A program made the translations under genes and the position numbers. Under the pieces are notes generated by a model. That model had not been told where the DNA came from. It saw nothing but the letters and a program-made list of their open reading frames with translations, and did not search any database. From the NCBI RefSeq assembly GCF_000711235.1, contig NZ_JOMI01000009.1:310001-374000 (forward strand): a stretch of DNA of 64,000 nucleotides, in the 5' to 3' direction. Of this stretch, positions 8,279-16,385 are shown piece after piece (the first letter of the stretch is position 1; each line of letters starts with the position of its first letter). This DNA is from Prevotella sp. 10(H). GTDB taxonomy: Bacteria > Bacteroidota > Bacteroidia > Bacteroidales > Dysgonomonadaceae.

Positions 8279-9256
8279 TTATTCACGAACAATTTCCTCG
8301 TGATCGAACGGCAGGGTATTCAAACCTACAGGTTTCAATCCGGTTGAATGTTCGCTACCTTCCATCTTTAGTTGGATTGTTTCTCCCAGGTAGAAATATA
8401 TTGTAGCTGTATAATCAAACGGATCATCAGTTGGAAGAGCGAATATCGGGATAGGGAATCCTTTAATATCGTACTCGTTCATAAGTTCTCTTATAGTACG
8501 TTCTTTCATATTCATAGTAGTAGACATAAAGTCGGTATTAGTTGACTTATCACCTTTATTTATTATGCAATCATCCAGATGTTCTGCATTATTACCCACC
8601 TGAAGCAATTTCATATCAAATTTTATTTTTGTATAGAATGGTTTAGATCCATTTGCCTTGAGTTCAAACACTACTCTGTCAAACCTTTTATCCAAAAATT
8701 CTTTCTCTTCAGTTTCCCTCAAAGTCACTCTTGCTTCAATCATATTGGTCAAATGAGAGAAGCTAAATAGTTTTGGGTCCTTACTTTGCGCATCGAATTT
8801 CACAGGAAAAGCCACCATAGGGCAATATGAGCCAAACAGAGCCGAATTGTAATTAACTCCGTCTTCAGTTATATCAAGGTCTTCTCTTTCTACAATGAGA
8901 ATATGTCCACTTTCCAGTGTACATTTAGACTTTTTAGGTGCATGATATGCCCTGTATATTTTCTCACCTTGATTAGCCAACAGCATTCCATTAAATTTAG
9001 CTGACGGAGAAGTACCCGACGCTCCATATGTAAATGTTCGTGGTGCACCGTCGGCATCAATAATTTTCACTTCATCGATCACATCCCAAGATGTTCCGCC
9101 TCCGGGTATTATAATACTTTTCAGTCCTTTGGATTCACTTCCGATTTCTACTTTTACAAATCCATCAGGCACATTATCCGGCCCCTCATTATCATCACTT
9201 GAACATGACCACAACCCCGCTACTAATACAAGTGCGGCAAATATTACTTTCTTCAT
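8279..9256 (-). CDS. Fimbrillin-like lipoprotein inside the peptide cassette
   Basis: A 325-residue protein with a lipoprotein signal, lipobox GLWSC, and the post-Cys SSDDNEG typical of surface lipoproteins in Bacteroidales. The body reads as a fimbrillin-type beta-rich protein: an early VKVEIGSES strand, FSFSHLTNMIEARVTL in the middle, and YTATIYFYLGETIQL near the end. It is most like FimA/Mfa-family or fimbrillin-like proteins, but I cannot place it more precisely. It is not with other fimbrial genes. It lies 32 bases after a small precursor-like peptide gene and upstream of the hairpin and PqqD. It could display, bind or be modified together with the peptide, or be an unrelated passenger. 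Confidence 0.7.
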   Translation of the reverse strand: MKKVIFAALVLVAGLWSCSSDDNEGPDNVPDGFVKVEIGSESKGLKSIIIPGGGTSWDVIDEVKIIDADGAPRTFTYGASGTSPSAKFNGMLLANQGEKIYRAYHAPKKSKCTLESGHILIVEREDLDITEDGVNYNSALFGSYCPMVAFPVKFDAQSKDPKLFSFSHLTNMIEARVTLRETEEKEFLDKRFDRVVFELKANGSKPFYTKIKFDMKLLQVGNNAEHLDDCIINKGDKSTNTDFMSTTMNMKERTIRELMNEYDIKGFPIPIFALPTDDPFDYTATIYFYLGETIQLKMEGSEHSTGLKPVGLNTLPFDHEEIVRE

Positions 9257-9288
9257 TACTTTTCGAATTTTTAATTATCATACTTAAG

Positions 9289-9465
9289 TTAAAAATCTCC
9301 CATTGTATTACCGCCATCTCCGTTGCCGAAGCTATTGCTGGTAAAATTATGTGAAGCACCTCTTATCTCCACGCCTGTCGACATGGCAAATCCTTCTTCC
9401 ACTTCTACCTCTATGATTTCAATCAGAGGAGATACATACTCTTTTTTCATTTTTTCATTTTTCAT
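9289..9465 (-). CDS. Precursor-like small peptide, 58 residues
   Basis: A short reading frame, ATG 9465 to TAA 9289, read directly from the minus strand. A second ATG, codon 6, could also serve. The first half has the pattern KKEYVSP..IEIIEVEVEE, resembling a leader common in small Bacteroidetes peptides (Y-x-x-P, then alternating Ile/Val and Glu). It is followed by GFA, a plausible small-residue cleavage site after Ala27. The remaining 31 residues are rich in Gly, Asn, Ser and Thr (seven Ser/Thr, ending NTMGDF) and have no Cys. There is no Sec signal or membrane helix. Placement directly upstream of lipoprotein, PqqD, nucleotidyltransferase, kinase, ABC and protease genes makes it the likely substrate of those enzymes. 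A constitutive small structural protein is the alternative. Confidence 0.72.
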   Translation of the reverse strand: MKNEKMKKEYVSPLIEIIEVEVEEGFAMSTGVEIRGASHNFTSNSFGNGDGGNTMGDF

Positions 9466-9658
9466 TTTTCTTCGTTTTAGTTAATATAAATAAGTACCCT
9501 AAAAATGAGTTTAATCCGAATAGCAAGTATGTGTAATTCCTCTATTATTATATTTTGTTTTTTAATCGTAGACTTTTATTGAAACTATTTTCGTTTTCTA
9601 TTTGACCAGAATTTATGTAAAGTATTAAGGTGTATTTTATTGTTTACGGATGCGGCAA
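9466..9658. other. Intergenic leader upstream of the small peptide
   Basis: This is 193 bases between the Wzc-type gene stop and the precursor-like peptide start, strongly AT-rich. It is the largest gap in this part of the minus-strand run, so a separate promoter for the peptide cassette could lie here. I found no exact TAnnTTTG element on the minus strand; the nearest resemblance is TAGTTTCA (complement of about 9589-9596), which is not convincing. Confidence 0.4.
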
Positions 9659-12055
9659 TTACTTTTTCTTTCTGTGGTAGTTCACATAGCCATAGCCGTA
9701 CCCATAGCTGTAACTCTCTCCAAAACCGCCGGTGCCATAAATCGATTTTCTCCTGTAATCGACAGCATTCAGCATAATCATTACCGATTTCAGGCTACCT
9801 TCCCGAATTATATTATTAAGAGTATCGATAATAGCGAATTTGGTATAGCCCGATCTTACAATGTATAAAGTGCTATCAACATATTTGCTGACAATAAATC
9901 CACTGGAAACTACCAGGAACGGAGCAGAGTCAATTATTATATAATCGTATTCCTTTCGTAAATTATCCAATGTTTGTTGTAATAATGGGAAAGAGAGTAA
10001 TTCGCTCGGATTTAATGGTACTGGACCTGCGGGGATAATGCTTAAGTTGGGAGTATCCTTGTAAGGAATTATCACCTGATGGATATCATCCTGCATCCCT
10101 GCCAGATATGTGGACAACCCCATTTCGTTATTGTCTATTCCCAGGTATCTGTTCAATGCCGGCCTATGTAAGTCTGCCCCTATCAACAAGACTTTTTTAC
10201 CTAAATATGCCAGTGATAAAGAGAGGTTGATTGATACAAAACTCTTTCCCTCCCATGGTCCGGATGAAGATACCTGCAGAATCAGCGCTCCCTGTTTTTT
10301 CTTTGTAATACTAAGATTCTCTAACTTGGAGCGCATCATACGAAAGCTTTCTGTAAGAGGATCTAACCCTGTATCAGTTATTATATCGGCCTTCATAGGA
10401 GATTTTCTGTTTTTCGGCGAAGAAGGTATCACTCCCAACAACGGAATGTTAGTCCGGTCTACAATGTCTTTTTCGAAGATAATTCTTTCACGAAGCACGT
10501 TCAGTACGAACACAACACTTATGGGAAGTATAATTGCTAAAACCAGAGTTAACATATAAATGTCTTCTCTTTTTGGGAAAATAGGTAGATTCGACCCGAA
10601 CGCTTTATCTACAACATAAGCTTGATTAGACAATGATGATAACATAAGCAATGCCTCTTCTCTTTTCTGTTGCAGAAGTATATAGAGCGGTTCTTTCACT
10701 TGTTGCAAGCGCGACATCCGTGTCAGCGCCAGCTGCTTTGACGGCATGGCAACCATTTCCCGCTGATTTAAGTTTTGTTGTTTGGCGATGGATTGTAACT
10801 GAAATTTATAACCTGATACCAGATTATTTATTGATAGCTTAATATTCTCTCTTAATGTGGTTAACACGCCGTTTATAGCTTGTACCTTAGGATTACTTTC
10901 GCTAGATCCTGCAAGCATCCTGTTCCTGTCTATCACATGTTGGTTGTATTGAGAAATAGATGCATTCAGGGTGCCGTCGGTAATACCTATATTCACCGGA
11001 ATTAATTCATGAGTATCACTATGAAAGGAATCATTGATGCTTTCGAGAAGACTGAGTTGCATTGTAAGTAGATTCAAACGTTCTTTATACCCCTGATCGG
11101 TACTCATTGCAATTTGAGATTGTGAGCCGAGATCAAGTAATTCATTCGCTGACCGGTATTTGGTAAACGATCCTTCTACTTCTTTCAGTTCTTTTTCTAA
11201 TCCCAAGATGCGTTCGTCAAGGAACGATATTGTACCGAGAATGCTTTGACTGTCATTCTCTTTAGTCAGAATATTATACTCATCTATCAGCATATTCAGG
11301 ATATCTTCTATCCGCTTGGGATGCTTCCCCTTTAGCGAAATAATTAAAGCATCAGGCTGCTGTGTCGATGAGGTTATCTCCAGAGATTCGGCTAATCCTC
11401 TTGCTGCACGTTCCACACCTGAGCGGGTAATCCGCATTTTACCTGTCAGTTTTGAAGTATTAATTTTCTCTTTTGCCGCCAGATTGAGGCTGCCCGCAGA
11501 CGTGTTGATAGTTTGACCGTAACTGATATTTTTTATCGGTAATGTTACAGGAGCATTATTAATTAACAGTGTGTCTATTGTTATTCCTTTTTCTCCTGAG
11601 AATGTTATTTCCATATCGACATCGATTTCCTCATAGTTTTCTTTTGCATTGAATGAGAATCTGAGAGGGGAATCGTTATATTGCTCTATATCGATAAAAC
11701 TTCCTATACTGAAATATCTTATATTAAAGTTGCCAAGTTCGACAACACGGCTCATCAGTCTTGCCGATTTCATGATGAATATCTGGTTGTCAAAACTCGA
11801 TTTGTTTCCCATACCCAAAGTATTGGATATTAGCTGATAATTATCGAGATACTGGGTCTGTTGGTTCTTAAGAACAACAGTTATACTTTTTTTGTAGATT
11901 GGCGTAGTATAGCGAAGATAAAAATAAGCTCCTGTCAGGCATACTATAATCGATACCAGTAATATGTACTTAATATTCCATAAGATGATACGTATTTTAC
12001 GAAAATCTACTTTGGTAACCCGCTCTTTATCTCTTAGAAATTCTCTATCGGTCAT
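9659..12055 (-). CDS. wzc: Wzc-like chain-length determinant/tyrosine autokinase
   Basis: A 798-residue fused BY-kinase. The N-terminal transmembrane helix near residues 30-50 opens the Wzz-type periplasmic region, with coiled coil around 270-450. A second helix near 500-520 follows (LVLAIILPISVVFVLNVL). The cytoplasmic kinase has Walker A SSGPWEGKS (about 597-606), an A' motif LLIGADLHRP in which the first Asp of DxD is Gly, and Walker B YDYIIIDSAP. The tail is Tyr-rich (ESYSYGYGYGYVNYH), the expected autophosphorylation cluster. It controls polymer length and export together with the Wza-like lipoprotein encoded 40 bases upstream. Gly in the A' motif occurs in other Bacteroidetes homologues, to my knowledge, and need not mean inactivity. 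Confidence 0.93.
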   Translation of the reverse strand: MTDREFLRDKERVTKVDFRKIRIILWNIKYILLVSIIVCLTGAYFYLRYTTPIYKKSITVVLKNQQTQYLDNYQLISNTLGMGNKSSFDNQIFIMKSARLMSRVVELGNFNIRYFSIGSFIDIEQYNDSPLRFSFNAKENYEEIDVDMEITFSGEKGITIDTLLINNAPVTLPIKNISYGQTINTSAGSLNLAAKEKINTSKLTGKMRITRSGVERAARGLAESLEITSSTQQPDALIISLKGKHPKRIEDILNMLIDEYNILTKENDSQSILGTISFLDERILGLEKELKEVEGSFTKYRSANELLDLGSQSQIAMSTDQGYKERLNLLTMQLSLLESINDSFHSDTHELIPVNIGITDGTLNASISQYNQHVIDRNRMLAGSSESNPKVQAINGVLTTLRENIKLSINNLVSGYKFQLQSIAKQQNLNQREMVAMPSKQLALTRMSRLQQVKEPLYILLQQKREEALLMLSSLSNQAYVVDKAFGSNLPIFPKREDIYMLTLVLAIILPISVVFVLNVLRERIIFEKDIVDRTNIPLLGVIPSSPKNRKSPMKADIITDTGLDPLTESFRMMRSKLENLSITKKKQGALILQVSSSGPWEGKSFVSINLSLSLAYLGKKVLLIGADLHRPALNRYLGIDNNEMGLSTYLAGMQDDIHQVIIPYKDTPNLSIIPAGPVPLNPSELLSFPLLQQTLDNLRKEYDYIIIDSAPFLVVSSGFIVSKYVDSTLYIVRSGYTKFAIIDTLNNIIREGSLKSVMIMLNAVDYRRKSIYGTGGFGESYSYGYGYGYVNYHRKKK

Positions 12056-12095
12056 GGTTGAATTATAATATTTGATTAAAATATAATCTTTACTA

Positions 12096-12827
12096 TCAAT
12101 TATTGCTTAATACCAGTGCTACTATAGATATTACCAATCCTATAGAAGAAGTTACTATCGGTATTAAAGTGGCCTGACTCGAACCTGAAAATGTACGGGA
12201 AGATGTAGGGGTAACATAAATGACATCGTTTTGACATAAGTAATAATATGGTGAGGAAAAAATATCGGATTTTCGAAGGTCTATTCTTATATGTTTGTAC
12301 TTGCCGTCTATCTCGCGGATTAAAAGTATATCGCTCCGTTTTGCGCCTAAGCTGAGATCGCCGGCCATACCGAGCGCCTGCAAGAGAGTTGTTTTTTCGC
12401 TTGTCATGGTGAATGTACCCGGTGTACGGACTTCGCCCAAAACTGTTATCTTATAGTTAGTAAAGGATGCATTGACAATAGGATTCTTTACATCTTTGGA
12501 TATTTCGGCTGTAAGCTTGTCCGACAACTCCCGCACGGTTAAACCTTCCGCCTCTATTTTCCCTAGTACAGGAAAGTTTATGTATCCGTTTGCATCTACC
12601 AGATAAGCCATGCGATCATTATTATAAGGTGTGACGACGTCTTTATCCGGTGCTGAAACAACGATATTGAGTTTATCGTCTTTTTTAATTTTTGGTTCGT
12701 AATTATGATAGATTGTGAGGTCTTTCTGCTTTTCGATATCCTGAAAATAGGCTACTTTTTTGGAAGAACATGAACCGAGCAAAATTGTGATGATTATTCC
12801 TACGAATAATTTGAATACTGTTTTCAT
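12096..12827 (-). CDS. wza: Wza-like polysaccharide export lipoprotein
   Basis: A 243-residue outer-membrane export protein. The signal peptide ends at lipobox LLGSC. A Poly_export domain follows (KIKKDDKLNIVVSAPD near residue 45), then an SLBB-like segment (ITVLGEVRTPGTF). The C-terminal hydrophobic stretch IPIVTSSIGLVISIVALVL could be the outer-membrane helix of Wza-type octamers. It is shorter than E. coli Wza, as is common for Bacteroidetes BexD/Wza proteins. It pairs with the Wzc-like kinase downstream and follows the PglE-like gene with a 50-base gap. Confidence 0.92.
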   Translation of the reverse strand: MKTVFKLFVGIIITILLGSCSSKKVAYFQDIEKQKDLTIYHNYEPKIKKDDKLNIVVSAPDKDVVTPYNNDRMAYLVDANGYINFPVLGKIEAEGLTVRELSDKLTAEISKDVKNPIVNASFTNYKITVLGEVRTPGTFTMTSEKTTLLQALGMAGDLSLGAKRSDILLIREIDGKYKHIRIDLRKSDIFSSPYYYLCQNDVIYVTPTSSRTFSGSSQATLIPIVTSSIGLVISIVALVLSNN

Positions 12828-12877
12828 AATTTATATTTTGTTTGTTGTTTATAAGCAAGTTGAGCTTTGCTTGTACG

Positions 12878-14017
12878 TTAACTTAGGTATATGTTTTTCA
12901 GCTCTTTGACTACCCTTTTTATATCTTCATCACTCAAGGCTGGACTAGAAGGCAGGCAAAGACCTTTATTAAAAATTCTTTCCGATGTTCTGTTTGTATA
13001 TGCAGGATATAATTCAAATACGGGCTGCATATGTAATGGCTTCCAAAGCAACCGTGATTCTATATTTACCGAATCGAGATGTATCCGGATATCATTTGCT
13101 GTCACTCCGGAAATTTTGCTGTCCACAGTAATACAAGTCAGCCAATAGTTACAATTGAATTTCTCATCTTCGCTATGCATTACTTTTATTCCTCTCACAT
13201 CTGCTAATAGTTCTGTATATAAGGCATGGATTTCCCGCCTTCGAGACAAAAGTCTTGGGAATATCTCCATTTGCCCTCTACCTATTCCTGCACAAATATT
13301 ACTCAATCGGTAATTATAGCCTATCCTCTCGTGATGATAGTATGGCTTGTTTTCTTTTGCTTGAGTGGCCAAAAAAGTAATTTGTCGGGCTTGTTCCGCT
13401 GTTTTACAAATTAAGGCACCGCCGCCGGAAGTAGTTATGATTTTATTTCCATTAAACGACAATACCCCGTATTCACCGAATGTACCACATTTACGTCCGT
13501 TGTATTCCGAACCTAAGGCTTCTGCTGCATCTTCTATTACCGGAATATCATATCGGGATGCTATGGTAAGTATTTCATCCATTTTTGCCGGCATTCCGTA
13601 AAGGTCAACTACAATAATGGCTTTAGGATATTTTCGTGTCTTAAGCTTTCGGTCGAGGATAGCTTTTTCAAGCAATTCAGGTGACATATTCCATGTATCG
13701 GGCTCACTATCTACAAATACGGGTGTAGCCCCCTGATAAACAATGGGGTTGGCCGATGCCGAAAATGTAAAGGACTGACATATAACTTCATCCCCTGCAC
13801 CTACGCCCAATTGAACTAAAGCAAGATGTAGGGCAGCTGTTCCGGCACTAAGAGCCACTACATTACATCCCTCTAGAAAATTTTCCAGGTCTTTTTCGAA
13901 TCCTGTTACATTCGGGCCTAAAGGCGCTATCCAGTTACTATTAAAAGCATCCTGAATGTATTGCTGTTCCAGTCCGCCCATGTGAGCGATTGATAGCCAT
14001 ATTTTTTTTGATTCCAT
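12878..14017 (-). CDS. pglE: UDP-4-amino-sugar aminotransferase, PglE-like
   Basis: A 379-residue DegT/DnrJ/EryC1-family, PLP-dependent enzyme. It matches Campylobacter PglE closely at HMGG, SNWIAPLG, DLYGMPAKMDEI, EDAAEALGS and FNGNKIITTSGGG, with the PLP lysine at Lys192. YNYRLSNICAGIGRGQME is also family-typical. It should aminate the 4-keto intermediate made by the PglF-like dehydratase (20557-22503), giving UDP-4-amino-4,6-dideoxy-GlcNAc. Six bases separate it from the acetyltransferase gene that would act next. Presence of PglC, D, E and F equivalents in one operon supports the pathway; exact stereochemistry is inference. Confidence 0.9.
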   Translation of the reverse strand: MESKKIWLSIAHMGGLEQQYIQDAFNSNWIAPLGPNVTGFEKDLENFLEGCNVVALSAGTAALHLALVQLGVGAGDEVICQSFTFSASANPIVYQGATPVFVDSEPDTWNMSPELLEKAILDRKLKTRKYPKAIIVVDLYGMPAKMDEILTIASRYDIPVIEDAAEALGSEYNGRKCGTFGEYGVLSFNGNKIITTSGGGALICKTAEQARQITFLATQAKENKPYYHHERIGYNYRLSNICAGIGRGQMEIFPRLLSRRREIHALYTELLADVRGIKVMHSEDEKFNCNYWLTCITVDSKISGVTANDIRIHLDSVNIESRLLWKPLHMQPVFELYPAYTNRTSERIFNKGLCLPSSPALSDEDIKRVVKELKNIYLS

Positions 14018-14023
14018 TGTAGC

Positions 14024-14650
14024 TTACTTGATTATTTTGGCAGGTACTCCGGCTACGGTTTTTCCGGACTCGATATCTTTTATCAGCATGGCCTGTCCTC
14101 CTATTATACTACTGTTACCCACTTTAATCTTCTGTATTGAACAGCATCCTATACCCATATTAACTTTTTCTCCGAGTTCAGTAAATCCGGCAAGATTGAC
14201 CCCGGGGGCGATTGTTGAGAATCTCCCTATTGTAACATTATGACCGATAGTGCATCCGGCATTAATGGTAACAAAATCGCCTATTTCCGTTTCGAAATCA
14301 ACCGTACTATTTGGATATATCAGTATTCCCTGTCCTAGTTTTACTCCTTTAGATAACCAACAATGAGGTGAAATAAAATTGGGGAATTCAATATTATAAA
14401 GTTCCAATTTTTTAGAAATCGCTTCTTTTGCCGACGGAGAGCTTATGGCTATGACCATGCATAAATTTTCTGCTTTATTTGATTGCAAATAATCTATGCC
14501 TAATATTGGTAATCCGCAAAGTTCCCAACCTACTTTATTGGCATCTTCATCCATAAAGCCCAGAATATTGTATTCTACCTCAAACATATCTATGTTGTAG
14601 ACAATATGTTTTCCGAGATCGCCAGCACCAAAAACAATTAAGTCTTTCAT
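14024..14650 (-). CDS. pglD: Sugar 4-N-acetyltransferase, PglD-like
   Basis: A 208-residue protein in two parts. An N-terminal nucleotide-sugar-binding Rossmann-like domain (FGAGDLGKHIV, DEDANKVGW) is followed by a left-handed beta-helix from about residue 95. The catalytic-type His is in AGCTIGHNVTIG, and the protein closes with AGVPAKIIK. This is the architecture of PglD/NeuD enzymes. It probably acetylates the 4-amino group produced by the adjacent aminotransferase to give UDP-di-N-acetylbacillosamine. It sits between PglE-like and PglC-like genes with gaps of 6 and 12 bases. Confidence 0.9.
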   Translation of the reverse strand: MKDLIVFGAGDLGKHIVYNIDMFEVEYNILGFMDEDANKVGWELCGLPILGIDYLQSNKAENLCMVIAISSPSAKEAISKKLELYNIEFPNFISPHCWLSKGVKLGQGILIYPNSTVDFETEIGDFVTINAGCTIGHNVTIGRFSTIAPGVNLAGFTELGEKVNMGIGCCSIQKIKVGNSSIIGGQAMLIKDIESGKTVAGVPAKIIK

Positions 14651-14662
14651 TATTGTCCTAGA

Positions 14663-15298
14663 TTACTCATTTATTTGTACTTCGTTCATCTGCATTTTAT
14701 ACACATCGAACGGAACCATCGTAATATTTTCATTTGCATTAACTCCATCGCGGATAACTATTTTTTGTATTGTCATCCATAATATTTTCATATCGAATTT
14801 TAGGCTCATATTATCGACATACCATACATCATATTCAAATTTTTGCGCCCACGAAATAGTATTGCGCCCATTTACCTGCGCCCAGCCCGTTATGCCTGGC
14901 CGTACATTATGCCGACGAGCCTGTTCAGCTGTATATAATGGGAGATAGTCTGTCAGTAATGGGCGAGGACCGATAAAACTCATATGGCCAAGTAATACAT
15001 TAATCATTTGAGGCAGTTCGTCAATGGATGTCGATCTTAAAAATTTTCCTATCCGATGCATTCTTTCCGAATCCGGTAACAATTCTCCATTACCATTCCG
15101 TTTATCATGCATTGTTTTGAATTTAATTATCCTGAATATTTTCCCGTTTTTGCCGGGCCGGTATTGGTAAAAGAAAGGTGAACCATTATTTGCTATAGCT
15201 AATAATATTCCCATAACAAATAATATAGGAAATGTCACTACAAGCCCTAAAACAGCACCCATAATATCAAACACTCTTTTGAAGTACTTACGATACAT
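14663..15298 (-). CDS. pglC: Monotopic phosphoglycosyltransferase, PglC-like
   Basis: A 211-residue small bacterial-sugar-transferase. One N-terminal re-entrant hydrophobic helix (about 10-35) precedes KFKTM, then the catalytic Asp-Glu dyad in TSIDELPQ at residues 93-94, the same numbering as in Campylobacter PglC. SFIGPRPLL and RPGITGWAQVNGRN follow. It transfers the sugar-1-phosphate to undecaprenyl phosphate and so starts the repeat unit on the cytoplasmic face. Similarity to PglC and the linked PglD/E/F genes point to di-N-acetylbacillosamine phosphate as substrate. It overlaps the upstream glycosyltransferase by 11 bases. Confidence 0.92.
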   Translation of the reverse strand: MYRKYFKRVFDIMGAVLGLVVTFPILFVMGILLAIANNGSPFFYQYRPGKNGKIFRIIKFKTMHDKRNGNGELLPDSERMHRIGKFLRSTSIDELPQMINVLLGHMSFIGPRPLLTDYLPLYTAEQARRHNVRPGITGWAQVNGRNTISWAQKFEYDVWYVDNMSLKFDMKILWMTIQKIVIRDGVNANENITMVPFDVYKMQMNEVQINE

Positions 15299-16385
15299 TC
15301 CGATAAAATTCTAATAATGCATTCCAGACATTCTGCTGAGAAAATTTCTCAGTGATATGTATTCTGGCTTTTAATCCCATTTCTTTTCGTAAGGGAGGAT
15401 TATCTGCCAGCGATTTCATCGCCTGATAAAGCTGTTCGGAATTATGGGGCTCTACAAGCAATCCTGTAACTCCGTTAATGACAATCTCATTGCATCCACA
15501 GATATTCGTTGCTACAACAGGAAGCCCCATACCTCCGGCCTGAATAGGTGTATTCGGAAAACCTTCGCGATGAGAAGGAAGCACAAATACATCGGCTTGG
15601 GCGAGGTATGGGCGGATATCGTCTTTATACCCTACACTCATAACTCGGTTTCCATTCTTAATCCATTTACGGCAATTTTCACTTAAAGGATCGAGTTCCT
15701 GCTCGAAAGGGCCAACAAGAGTTAGTTCCGCATTATCCAATCGTTCAAATGCCTCTTTCAGTTCTTCTAGTCCTTTATCGTGTACAAGCCGCCCGACAAA
15801 AACGAAGCGTGTAACAGTATTGTCCGAAATCTTAGGTATGGGTTTATAATATTCTGTATCTATACCATTGATATTGCCGTTGGCCAGTACATTCGAGAGT
15901 TTTTTGGTTATGCAATTCTCTATAAGGTCCTTTTTTACTCCTTCCCCCTCGGGAATAACTGATGTTGCCGCCATGCAGGTCAGCCGGTCCATTATTTTAA
16001 GCAATTTACTTATGTAGCCTTTCTTCCAAGGGAATATAAGACCTGTGAAAGTATGTACCCTCACCGGTACTTTTGCCAGCCTTGCAGCTATCATAGAAAG
16101 CAAGCCGGCTTTAGGTGTCAATGAGTGTACTATATGGGGCTTTTCTCTACGGAAAAGCAGGTATAAATCGATTAATGATTTCAAATCTTTAAGAAGTGAT
16201 ATTCTACGTTCTATATTAAGCTCTACGGTGCGTATGCCCTCACGCTCTGCTATTTTCTTGTGCATTTCTTTGTCCGGTGAGGCAACTCCTACAACTTCAT
16301 AGTAATTATTCAGAAATTGTAACTGCCCGCGCAATAATATATCAAGCGAAGCAGGTATTGCCGCCACCCTGATTATTTTCTTCAT
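15288..16385 (-). CDS. Glycosyltransferase family 4
   Basis: A 365-residue GT-B enzyme. It has an N-terminal acceptor domain (VHSLTPKAGLLSMIAAR, VHTFTGLIFPW) and a donor domain with FVFVGRLVHDKGLEEL and SHREGFPNTPIQAGGMGLPVVAT. The second Glu of the usual E-x7-E motif is Gln here, a variant I have seen described in related Bacteroidetes enzymes. Immediately beside the initiating phosphoglycosyltransferase, it is a good candidate for adding the second sugar. Its ATG shares one base with the preceding EpsG stop (TGATG). Confidence 0.9.
   Translation of the reverse strand: MKKIIRVAAIPASLDILLRGQLQFLNNYYEVVGVASPDKEMHKKIAEREGIRTVELNIERRISLLKDLKSLIDLYLLFRREKPHIVHSLTPKAGLLSMIAARLAKVPVRVHTFTGLIFPWKKGYISKLLKIMDRLTCMAATSVIPEGEGVKKDLIENCITKKLSNVLANGNINGIDTEYYKPIPKISDNTVTRFVFVGRLVHDKGLEELKEAFERLDNAELTLVGPFEQELDPLSENCRKWIKNGNRVMSVGYKDDIRPYLAQADVFVLPSHREGFPNTPIQAGGMGLPVVATNICGCNEIVINGVTGLLVEPHNSEQLYQAMKSLADNPPLRKEMGLKARIHITEKFSQQNVWNALLEFYRNVS

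Noticed and set aside
2267-9465. Interpretation of the peptide cassette as a lasso-peptide cluster
   Set aside because: The asparagine-synthetase-like cyclase and the transglutaminase-like B2 protease, both essential for lasso peptides, are missing from the window.
10110-10559. A 149-codon frame antisense to the Wzc-like gene
   Set aside because: Antisense shadow of a conserved kinase domain.
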